Source of the DNA: Phoronis australis | Lineage: Eukaryota; Phoronida; Phoronidae | Assembly: GCA_002633005.1 (NCBI GenBank) | Contig: NMRA01000157.1 | Span: 615,192-679,191 of the forward strand | Reading direction: 5' to 3' | DNA: 64,000 nucleotides | Shown: positions 25,630 through 37,200 of the stretch, piece by piece | Layout of the letters: every line of letters starts with the position of its first letter | How positions within the stretch are numbered: the stretch's first letter is position 1 | The notes under the pieces: model-generated | The model's input: only the letters and a program-made list of their open reading frames with translations | What the model was told of the DNA's origin: nothing | The model's database searches: none | Program-made: the position numbers and the translations under genes

Positions 25630-25965
25630 TGTTGGACAGGCCTTTGAGACAACACGCACCAATACCTTTGTGGACTTTAACATCTAGTGTGGATACATGG
25701 GTCTGTAATAAAGTTTATCATACCTTAGCTAACTTTTTTATTCTGAGCAGGCCAAGCAACAGCCTGAGCTGCTGTAAGTATGTTAGTGGATACACAGGTT
25801 TGTGATAGTTTATTGTATCTTAAATCATACTTTTAACTATTTTTTTTCTTCCGGACAGGCCTATCAGATTCCAATCTGTGGAGACATGGGTTTGTGATAG
25901 TTTATTGTATCTTAAACCGTAATTTATTTTTTTTTGTGGACAAGCCTATGAGATTCCAAAAACCA
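25630..25965. repeat. Diverged tandem repeat, about 100-bp unit, 3 copies
   Basis: The phrase gtggatacatgggtttgtga, followed by tagtttattgtatcttaaa, recurs near 25688, 25789 and 25880. Each copy is followed by a T-rich run and then a gacaggcc segment. Confidence 0.6.
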
Positions 25966-26709
25966 ATACCTGAATTGGTTACTTTACATCTAAACATCCG
26001 AATGCAGAACAGGGTGTTCAAGTGCTAACAGAGTCCTAACTAAGTAGCCTAAATTTGAATTAGGGTGCCCATTTAGTCAACCTGAACATGCGCTAGATGA
26101 AGGCCTGCTTGCGTGTCCTCATGTGAACAGGACATCCAATTGCTTAATTAACAGAGCTGGCTACAGTGTCTAAATTTCAGTCAGGGGGTCCATTTGGACA
26201 CATGGCACCTTGGACGCCCTCTTGATGAAGACCTATAACAGACTTTGATTATCAAACTTAAAGGAAGCTGTTGAAAGTGTAGTTGACAATGTTTCTCCTG
26301 GTACATGCAGTGTTGCATTGAAGGCCCATATTACTGACAGCACAGGATTCATTGGATTTAACTCCAAATGAATTACCAATGTCCAAATCAAAAGAACAAT
26401 TTGGAAGGTGCAATGCTAAATACAGTTCAACGATGGCGAAATCCTACTCAGTGAAAGTGACTTATATCTTGTTTACATTTGGCAAGAAGGTAATTCTGAT
26501 GCTTGCTATACGTTACCTAAAAGCGTTAAGTAAAAAGTAAATTAAAAAAGTTGAAAGTAGTGCATATGGTCTGGACCTTTATATTCATTAGATAGACGTT
26601 CTTTTTTTTAGACCATCAGGACTTAAGGAGAATGCTTTTGTCAAAATCTAGTATTTTGCTACAATATCTCTCTCTCCTCACATGGGCTTGAAGTATAAAA
26701 GCTTTTAAA

Positions 26710-28130
26710 GACTGCATAATCACGGGTGAGAAACAACATGACCGCCGGTCCTCTAAACAGGACCTCCGGGGATCAAATGGGACCGCCGCACCAGAAAATG
26801 GGACTGACGCACCCAAAAACATGACCGCCCCACCACAAAACAGGACCGCCGGGGACTGAGTAGTTAAGGCCTTTGTGTGATACTGCGGGTTATGACGTAA
26901 CCGGTCAGATAGCTGTGTAAAGACTATCGCCAAAATAAAGCTTGACAGCCTTGCGTTATTGAGCTCCGTTACATCCCCGACATTGCCCACAGCCCGGGTA
27001 GTTCTGCTCGTCACCTCGTCGTGGAACTTACATCAACATGTAGTAGAGCGCGCGACCGATGCAGGCGCATGCAAAATCTAGGCGTCAACCAACACTCACC
27101 TTGCAGTTTGCAACCGCTTGAGTGAAAAACAATCTAATGAACTGTTGTAATAATAAGTGACATGTGCACGCGCCATTTCCTCAGAAAAATTTTGAGACAT
27201 CTTTCGAAAGATGATGACAACTTGGCGGCAACAAGGTTTGTTATGAAATTCGGTTTGCTGGTATTAAAGTACTGAAAACTTATAACGAAATGAAACCAGT
27301 TTCGATAATTTGTTGTGCCAGGTACGCAACCTTGTAGAAGGACAGTTGACTGAAGAATCGGGGGAAAAGGAACCGGCCAATGTAAGCCGACTTAAGAGAA
27401 CGCAGAATAACGACAGAACGACAATTTCTCTCGAGCGCCGATGAAATAATTTAGTTTACTCAAGGAAGAGTGTCGTTAAAAAAAATTCGCCGGGTAAAGA
27501 TTTTACATGTTCAGTTTTTTACCCACATCGGCGCAAAGCTGTACATTTAATGTACAGCTTTGCCGCACAAAGGCAGCTAGTATGATGATGCTTCACCCGA
27601 GAACCAGAACGTCCGTTTTTTTACTTGACTAACTTTAAACGTCAAATTGGAGAAAATGATTTTCATTTTGTTCTAAAACTTATGCAGTGGATAAAATTAT
27701 AATTATTTAGCTCAAAAGCGTACAACGAGGTTGTTTTGTGTTAGATTTATTAAATGTTGACCTTTCAACTGTTTATAAGTCACATACCGCAGCCGGGAGC
27801 CTGGTGATGAGTAAAACTCAAAAGCGCCGCGTATTACAAAGCGAAGTGTCCTTTGTTGCTCACAAAAGATTTCGGTGGATTAATCGGCACAAGACCTGCA
27901 TATGCATACGTATATAGCCCCATTGTATGATCTGTGTAGGCCTAACGGTAATAAATCTTAGCCTGTTAGTTGTTGCGGTTTTAGTCCCCGGCGGTCCTGT
28001 TTTGTGGTGGGGCGGTCATGTTTTTGGGTGCGTCAGTCCCATTTTCTGGTGCGGCGGTCCCATTTGATCCCCGGAGGTCCTGTTTAGAGGACCGGCGGTC
28101 ATGTTGTTTCTCACCCGTGATAATACAGTC
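26710..28130. mobile_element. Foldback element with 148-bp inverted arms
   Basis: The arms at 26710-26857 and 27983-28130 are inverted copies of each other. They are identical as far as I can read from atcacgggtgagaaac inward, with a few differences only in the outermost ten bases. Each arm contains repeated ggaccgcc-type subunits. The 1.1-kb centre holds a 31-nt inverted repeat (27533-27563), a 16-bp palindrome (27198-27213) and no ORF of note. The 70- and 132-aa ORFs nearby merely read through the arms. Near-perfect arms suggest a young insertion or ongoing gene conversion. Confidence 0.75.
27533..27563. repeat. Perfect 15-bp inverted repeat
   Basis: GCAAAGCTGTACATT is followed by one base and then its exact complement. 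It sits in the middle of the foldback element. Confidence 0.8.
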
Positions 28131-28273
28131 AGGTGTTATCTTATCACACATAATCAGGTAATTTATGGCACTCAATAAACACTGGTAGCTCAAGGTGCTT
28201 TCCCATTACGGGAACTTCAGTTTAGCGGAAGCTTCACTGAAACTTTGCTTACCTTTACCACTAGACAGGGATA

Positions 28274-28380
28274 CCAAAGTTATCGCTAGATGGCAATTCA
28301 ATCATTGGAGTAAACACCAGAGGCTGCAGTTCATTCGTACCCTCCAACGAATATTGAGTGCTAGGATCAAGGTTAACTGA
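28274..28380 (+). other. Possible orphan exon with a C14orf119-like motif
   Basis: After a pyrimidine-rich tract ending in agacag, 35 codons read DTKVIARWQFNHWSKHQ, then RLQFIRTLQRILSARIKVN, then stop. The pattern of hydrophobic, WF/WQ, x, x, W-S-x-x-Q-R-x-x-F-x-x-x-L resembles the helical motif I recall from C14orf119-type proteins. I found no partner exon nearby. It may be a decayed gene fragment or a chance match. Confidence 0.25.
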
Positions 28381-28507
28381 AAATTGTTTTTCCGCCATTT
28401 ACTAGTGTTTATGAAAATGTCATTCTTCATCATATGTATATTTATTTACCTCCATCTATTGAGAGCATGTCGGCACTGCTACAATAACAAAGAACACGTT
28501 TTGTGGA

Positions 28508-28961
28508 AAAGGTCTTTACAGTAGTCCCTTTCATAAAAACGTTGACACGTCGATGTTTTGGGGGAATTCACTTCGCAGTAAATACGTGCATTGTACAGCA
28601 GAGCGTCGACACTGGGGTGCAGTATGAACAGTCAACTTTGGTCCCATCAAAATCATCACCAGGCCACTGTTATTGTCAACAGTTTAAGGACAGTGTCATA
28701 GCTAATTGTTACTTATTGCTCAAATAATCACCAATCAAAATAGAACTTAATTGTATGTCACACTGTCACATTAAAAAGATCCCAGCATGCACATGATGCA
28801 TCAGCGATACCTTACGATTACTTCAACGACAACAGCGTCACCTCACCGTTTACTTCAATGTCCGTCACGTACCGAAGCCCTTGTGAAAGGTTCAATTAAC
28901 TTCGCAGTTTACGCCAACGCTCCGTTCAGACTGGAGTTGAAGTCAGTATGAAAGAGCCTTT
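28508..28961. mobile_element. MITE, 460-bp family, copy 2
   Basis: The right end, on the minus strand, reads AAAAGGCTCTTTCATACTGA and matches the left end of the copy at 13716. The left end AAAAGGTCTTTACAGTAG is a diverged version. Length is 454 bp, close to 469 bp in the other copy. The 75-aa ORF inside it is not a gene. Confidence 0.5.
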
Positions 28962-31211
28962 TGAGTTTCGCTTGGTCAAAGATCGTTGCCACGACCTCTA
29001 CTGATCACTTTGCCAAAGTTTCGCTCTGATCTTTGCCACTACATCAAAGTTTTGCTTGTAAATCCTACTATTTTCAGCAAACTTTCACTTGCATATTAAC
29101 TACCAGAGTTAACCTTTCCCATGTGGGAAAGCATTGTAAGTTTTAAAAACTGAAACTCTCAAATAGGAAGTCACAGAACAAACAAACACAACTTGTTTGA
29201 ATGCAAATAACACTGACAAAGACATAGTTTGGCCCCAGGATCCATGACCTAAGACGTGGGTCAAATTTCCTAACTCAGACTCTAGAATAATGATGCATGA
29301 TTCAATTACAAACTTGTAAGTTTTCTTGAAGCATCCCATGCAATAGGTCAATTTTCGAGTACAGTTTCAAGCAGAGACTAGACTCTGAGCCCAGATCAAG
29401 TGTCAATTGTGATATTTACCAAGACACAAAAGTGTCAGGTGATTTTAAAAGACTCATTACATGCAACTTGAACTAGACAAAGTTTGAAATTTTGAAAAAT
29501 GTTATCCATGATTCTACACATAGGTAAAGAAAGAAATCAATCCCCAAGACACCTGTTTCAAAATGAGGCAAAACCTTAAAACTTGTTTGTAATCAGGGCC
29601 AACAACCTTAACCCCCACCATTTAAATACTTATGGAGACCATGCAAGATAACCCTACGCCAACAGTTGTAGCTTCAAAAGGCTAAGGCAGCTATTGGAAG
29701 TTTTGTCAATGGTAGCAAAAACAGGGTCCTCTCAGAAGCTGAGAACAAGCTATTTAAAACTAAAACATGACAACCAGCAAAGCACTCCAAATCACAGATT
29801 ACATGATTCAAAACTCTAAAGGAGTGAAGTGTTTTTGTTCATTTCCAAAAAAAAAAACAGTTCACTATGTCACAAAAAGATATGTTTATGAAGAGAGTGT
29901 ACCACTTAACTCGGTGCAAACCAGGATTCTCTATAAGGCCAAAAAAGCAAAAATGGTTCATTTTGAGGCCTGTGCTTACAGATTGAAAATAAAACAAAAA
30001 AATTATTACCAGCCAAGGTCTTTAGTTTTCTGAAAATGTGCACATTAGCAAGGGTAACCAAGGTTTAGAAGTCCATGATTTTTCAAGCAGTGAGTGAAAA
30101 AACAAATATCATCACTCTGGCTGGTGTCAAATGGATTCGACTTAAGAAAAAAAAACATCGAACTCAACTAATATATGCTTTCTGGCCTTGCAACATGTCA
30201 CATTCAATGTCAAGGTAAATGGAACTAAATTCTGTCAAATTTATCTAACGATCCTCAGCCTGTTATTTAACTCCATGAAATGAAAATTTCGTAAACAATT
30301 ATTGAAAATTTACTGGAAAACACTGCCCAAGGCAAAACTATATGTTCCTCACAGCAACTTACGGCAAAACCCAAACGGGGGCGCAACTATCTTTCTAAAG
30401 ATTATAACAGAGCACACAAACTCAATGTTGAGTAGGCCTAAAATCCTCTTTGGTCGACTGGTTAGGACGCCTGGCATTAATTGAAGCACGAGCCCAGTTT
30501 CCATAACTTGGACTAGCTGACTTTTCACTTCATATCACCTTTTGATGATTGTATTACTAACCTAAACCGGCTTTGATACCAACGAATTACGACTCATGGA
30601 AATTGAAACCAGCGACTTCCAATGTCAACTCAAACTCAAAGAAATGAGGGAAATAAATTCATGAAGCGATTACTATGAAACTTTTCCTAAATTACGTCTC
30701 ACGGTTATCTTTCATCCTTTACAGAATGCTTACCTGGGAATTCAGTTTTCAGAACGGGTGTTTCACGACTTCAACTCAACAATACAATGGAATGAGATTT
30801 CAGACACAATAGTTATATTGATTTGCAAAACATGAGTTGTCGACAACCTGTATCAATAACTTGGTCACGTTTCGAACTCGCAGAGTTTACCTTTGGCGAT
30901 ACTATTACAAAGAGGGGTTAGCAAAAATTCAAATGTAATTGGAACAAGATATTGCCATTGTTGTTGATGTAAGATCTATGTAAATTCTATTGAACAAAAA
31001 AATGTGGTCCTCCACAAATCAAAGATTTTGAGAGGATATCCGTGGCCATTCCTAGCATACATCTGAAATAGACCTACACCCCTTTGGTGTAATTGATTTG
31101 TTAATTCTCTCTTTGTCCACAGAGGGCAGTAAAAGTTGATCAGCGCCACCTATTGCTCAGGTTCAGTTTCCCCTTACCAGTTTTAGAGTCCAGAGTTGCA
31201 GGTGGAGAACA

Positions 31212-34200
31212 ATGGTTGAACTAAAGTCTGAATTTTATGTTGGGTCCAGGTTACTGGAGCCTTTCTGCCCTTACGTTGGACTACCAATCGACCAGGTAAC
31301 AAACAAAATCACCAGTCTACTGCTGCGACTTGATACCAAACGTAACCGTCAAACGATCAAGATCTCAGACTGTTCAACTCAGACCAGTTACTGTTCAGTC
31401 TCAGTAAGTTAGTGAGTCAGTCAGTCAGTGGCAATGTTTTCCCTGCAATGTTTTTACCATTTCTATGCCTATGGGCTCTCCTGGCAGTCATAGGAAAATA
31501 TAGACGATTAGGCAAGTTTGCAACCAGGTCGATGGTCCCGTCTAAGATTTTTTGTAAAAATGATTGTGAGCTTTTCATTTTGGGGTTCATGCAGTGCAAA
31601 GCTACAACATATACGTCTCAAGATATGGTGAAACTTATATCAAGATGTAGAGCTAACGACCAGTGGGGCTGCATGTAAAACCTGGGAGCCAAGCAGCACT
31701 CACCTTGACCATTACATCCATTTAAGTAAAAAACAATATAATGAACATCGTTTTCTTGTATTAATCCTGAAGTTTTTATAACAAAAAGTCTGGACAATGC
31801 TTACCTGCTCACTGTCTGAACTGAACTGAACCAGTAAGTTGATTCAGATGGTGCGGATGACATAGCCACCCTGTGCTTTTTGTAATGAAATCCCAAGCTG
31901 GTGTTACTTACAACTAGAGGAAACTTACTTCACTCTGGTTTAGTAGTGGGTAGTTCATAATGCAGATTTTTATGAAATAAAGGCAAATATGTTTCTTGGG
32001 TTTTCAGATGGATTCAAGGTATTCAACGGCTCTAAGGGCCAACCATTATGAAAATTGGCAGATGTGTGCCTGGTGAGAATTAGAGCTATGGTTAATGTTG
32101 ATTTTTGGTGAACTTGTTTTGACATTGCTATTTTGCTGTCAGTGGTATGAGGAAAGTAATTATGCTGGCCAACTATCGAATACTGGAAATCCTGGTGGAT
32201 TGCCAGTGTCTACCATTAGGGGTTGACTAACTTCCAACTTGGGAGCTTATCTCAATGATTTTATTAACATATATGTATACATATACATGTATACATATAC
32301 ATATACATATGTAAATATGGAATACTAGTAACTGAAAAAAATATGCACTTCGTAGCATGTTCATGCCCTCAAAGTTGGCCTGTGGACCACAGCTTATTAT
32401 ATTTGTTTACAGCAGAGATAAGGCTATTTTAAGACTGGACTATGAATCTACTTATTACAAGGGCAAAGTGCAGTGGTTCATACACTGAGTGACAGAATTC
32501 TGTTGGCTATGGAAAGCCAAAGGGAAAAAAATTTCAGGACTCAAATTTTCTATTCAAAAATTAAATTTTCTGCAGGATCAAAAAAATATGCTCAAAACCA
32601 AAATTTATTACACCAGGACCTGTTAGTTATAATGTCAGGACCAAAATTTAACGAGCCAGGACAGAAAATTTATTACGCTAGAAAGATTTTTCATATCAAG
32701 AACATTTTACGTCAGAAAAATTTCGTGCCAGGAGACCATGTGACCATCCATAATCACGTGACTCCTCAAACAGATGACGTAAGGTACTCGCTAATCGTTA
32801 CAATGAGATTGAATTTCTGTCGTCTCTTCCATGTTTTCAGCAGAAGCCAGTTTACACTTGGACTCACTGGTCCTGCACAGAATTTAGTTCTTGAATAGAG
32901 AATTTGTGTCTTGGATTTTTTCCGCTTTGGCTTTCCATAGTTGGCTCACCTGAATAAGTTCCAAGCTGTAGCTACCAAAGACACGTGACATGATGCACTT
33001 GCTACCATTTATTTTAAAATAATGAACTGAAACATTTTTGAAGGAAGACATTTTCAAGATGCAGAAAACTTTTTCCTATAGTCTAAAATCTTTGTGCTAT
33101 GTATATGTTTGTCACTAGACTCAAATGTCAAATAAAGATCATAGCTATCAAGCTGTTTGACAAAAATGTGTTTAGCTGATGTGTGGATTTGATATAGTAT
33201 TGAATTATCCNCCCCAACCTCCAATATATTTGAGGTAGTCAAAGTCTATACTAGTAATTCTTCTTCAAGGCTCAACACTTAGCGTAACATGAACTTTACA
33301 AATGTAACCAGGCAAAATTCTCTTATTGCTAAATGTGAAACGAGGTCTCCGAAACAAGGAAACAACGTATGCGGGAGTGCGAAAGTCGTGGCCCACCAAA
33401 AAAATACATAGTTTGAAACGATGGAAAATTAATAATCGGGATGCCTGAATTGAAGAACCAACCAACTGGGCAAAAATGTTGGCCTGAGATCTGGCAATCC
33501 TTTTTTAGTCAAACGGAATGTAGTTGCAGACCCATCTCCTGTCGAAGGTGAAAAGGGAGTAGCAGCCAATCAAGGCACTTTGTCAGTGCATAGGACATAA
33601 ATGGGTCCATTAGTTTTTGCCAAAGGATTAAGACACCCATTTTTTGGAGGTCACTAAGCAAAATCTGAAGTCACATTGTCGACATGCAAATAGAGTCCAG
33701 ATCTTGTTATAAATAGGCTTGCCCATCAGTTTCTTGTTACTAATACTCTGCTCGAATACAGCTCTTCAAAATAACTGTGAATTATCAAAATGAACTTGAT
33801 GCCACAATCGCCACTATGAAGATAAAAAAATCATGTTTATGTACTATTTGCAAGTTTCATATATTCATAAAAAGTTGCAATAACCATGTCCTATCACAAC
33901 TGTTGTTATCCACATCTTGTTGAGCTCAACATCATTTGACTTGCTAAACAGTGAAATTTCCGGAACACCAAAATAAGTGTAGTTCCAGGGTTTTCTCTAA
34001 TTGTTGTCAGTATTCAAAGTGCCGTTGGTGTTGAATTTCCAGTATTGCTATTGCAAATGGTTTTCAAATTTTGGTACGTACCCATCCACAGGTACAAACT
34101 AGCACATGTCATGGAACTGAAAGAAGTTGTTGTTGTCAGAGAATAGACTCTCAGATAAATTGTTGCTCATGTTGCGACTAGTAAGTTAGTCAATTGCATT

Positions 34201-37200
34201 ATTCATAATTTCAGTTGAACTACTTTGTCTGTCAGCTGGTGGCTCTTTCCTTTGGAATATTCTTCCGCAAATTTTTGTGTCCAAAGACTACCTCAATTGA
34301 ACTTCGGCACGTCATCGAGATAACTGTTGGATTTGCTCTGGGTTATTTCTGCTTCTCATAGTAAGTATGGCTTTGCATGTTTAAAGTGGAAAAATTAAAT
34401 AGACTTGGCCGCACTATGACGCGTGTCTGTAAATTTAATTGCAAGTTGAACAATGTTTATTTATTGTAACCCTTCGCCTATTTAATTTGGCACTCAATAA
34501 TGCAGACAAATGAACTCTTACTTTCTCAAATACCTCAACAAAACTAAAGATTAAGAAAAAATCAGTCTAACATTGTCTTGGGTTGTTCTGTTAAGATGTT
34601 GTAACACAACTTTTAGTAATAGGGTTTCCATTATTTTGTTGTTATAGCTTCCTTAGCAGGATCAAATTGCTTAAATATTTTTTAGACGATAACAAAATCT
34701 TTTGTGCACAAAAATGATGCCCAGACATTCACAAAACTGCAACTGCGTTTTTCTAAAAATCATGATTTTTTTCACAGACTGGATTTTTTCCACATGAAAC
34801 TTGATAATTCTGTTTCTTTTTTCTATTAGCTACAAAGGCATTTCTGGGATTTTGTTTTAACCCATTTTAGCCCGATTACTTGGCTGTCAATAATGAAGTC
34901 TACTGTTCATTTTGCGAGCAGAGTAATTAGGCTTAACAGGTCACATTCAATGAGAAATGTGTTTTTAACATGAACCCAAATGACGTACATATTTAAAATC
35001 AGTACCTCAGTTGTAGCAATCTAACAAGTTGTGTTGTTAGCTGATAAAATCATGGTCTTGATTCCAGCAAATGACTGGCAACCAACAGCAAGAAATGGAG
35101 ATATGAAATAAAATCACGAAAGTGCAACACATTTTGTTGTTTGTTCTACAGCCCTGGTCAAAGATAATGATAGTAAAAGTCTCCCTTCCAATAAGAATTA
35201 TCCCAAAAATATACACGTTTTCATCTCTTAAACTGACTGCATCCCTTTAAAAGAAATTCCCAACATAATTTTGCAGCTAATGGAATAAAGAAACAGTGTT
35301 TTCTTGTTTCGTTCAAAAAAATCGTGCTTGCAGTATCAGTAAAAAATTACTCAACCGGTTACAAACATCAGTTAAAAATACAAAATGTACCTAGAGTAGC
35401 GTAGATGAAGTAATATCCCATGAGACATTATTCCGTGTATCGACTGACACCCAAGGTTGAGGGCGTGGGCGTAGATGAAGTAATATCCCACGAGACATTA
35501 TTCTGCATGCCGACCGAGACCGAAGGTGCGTTATGTATTTATCCCACATGGTTCAAATTCCTAAGTTCCCTTCATTTTTTGGCAGATTTTTTAAATACTT
35601 TACCCAGACTGTTCATGGGGCGGAACACATCCTATATGTATGTACTTGCGCATTAGGTTGCAAATTTTCTCTAGTAAAAGAAACTGTTTTAAATGTAACA
35701 ATTTATTACTTGAAAAGAGATAACAAAAATGAAAACAATGGTAATTGTGGATTGTACTTGTAACATTTCTTGGAAATAGTTAAATAACAACAATATTCGA
35801 TATTGCATTTACCGAGGAATCGGCGCCTGAGTTGCTGACGATACAATATTTAGCAATTGAAAACTGAGACAGAAGTGTCATATAATTAACAGTTTTGTAC
35901 CGGATGATATGTTTGGGACCTGATTGCGTGTCACGTGTTATTTGTGGTGCTGCAATTGTATTACTTTAAAATATATTCGGAAAGTTTGATGATCGAACCG
36001 GCTACAGTAACAACCTCGAGTCGACATTGACCTACCTTTTGAACTTTCTATGTCAGAGGGCAATGTTGAAGTAGTGCGAGAGGTGAAGAGGGAAAACAAT
36101 ATCACGTGACCATATTGCAACGCGTATGGGATAAACGAAATAGGTATAACAGAAATTTGATCCTTTGTAAAAACCTAGCCAATTCTCACCATTTTGTTGC
36201 TCGTTTCAGTCAAGTGCTGCACCTGTTGGTGTCAAGTGCAGCATGTTATGTCGTCATGAGGCTGGTGCCGAAGCAGATGCACGTCATCTGTCTCGTCATA
36301 TCCGTTGGTTACTTACTGGTTATGCACATATACAGGGCTATATACGACTATCTGGGATTCACACTAGATGTCACTGGGTACGTGTATCGTAGGCACTGTT
36401 TAACTGACATATCCATACTTGTTTACTGAAAAAAATCTACAACAAAGTTCACTTTAGCAATGCTTTTAATTGTATGTCACTACAACAATTAAGCAAAAGC
36501 AGTAAGACTGTTTGTGACTTTGCTCCTAGTGTGTGTGTTTGTTGACGTTATTTTGTTGCAGTCAAGAGACTATTTAATAATAAAAATGGCATTTGACATT
36601 TGTTTGTGGAATTTCTCAAAGCATTGCTGCTACATGTAACTCATAACCTGCCCATACTTGTGTGTCAAAGCTCATTGCATCACACTGATGTTGATGTACA
36701 AAGTCTTATTAAATAAAAACAAGCTGATTTACTTGATGGGTATTTGTGAAACTCTCCCTTGGTAAACCCTCTAAAGTTTTACTTGACTTGTGTAATATTT
36801 GCAGATATCTGTTGGGCTTCAAAGTTTGAGTCGCGTGTAACAAGTGTATTTGTATGCACAACGATAGATAATGAATCATTAGGGTACAACCTTGTTGTAA
36901 TTAATGGCTATTAGCGTGTCTCAGTGGACCTCCATGGTCTCTGGTGAGGAGATTGGATGCAGACAATTGGTTGTATATAGCTCTTGATAGAATGCAAAAA
37001 GTCTCCGCGGAGATGTTGTTGATTTAATGGAGTTGCTCCTGAAACAGCCCAAATGTTTCTTCTTCAAACAGAATAGTGCAGTTTGGTGGCTTTGACAATA
37101 AAAAAACCGGCTTCTTGTTGCTTTTTGCTCTATAGGTTTACATTAGGCATCACTGAACTGTGACTTGATTATTGTGGTAGCACTCTTTTACTTCATTTAA

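Larger units (their letters stand above)
9264..31211. other. About 22 kb without a confident gene
   Basis: This long stretch separates the start of the cadherin-like gene from the first coding exon of the acyltransferase gene. It holds the minisatellites, MITEs and foldback elements listed separately. The ORFs here are nearly all below 90 codons, AT-driven and without splice borders or family motifs. Two segments look faintly protein-like and are listed on their own (10797-10962 minus, 28274-28380 plus). A minus-strand segment at 19983-20085 with a CCGG/gtaagc donor could be a non-coding leader exon, but nothing supports it further. Confidence 0.5.

Noticed and set aside
30440-30512. tRNA-like start with an A box (tggtcgactggttagg)
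   Set aside because: No B box or cloverleaf follows; at most it is a SINE scrap.
32473-32898. 141-codon plus ORF
   Set aside because: It crosses the border of a MITE and is composed of the element's AT-rich subrepeats.
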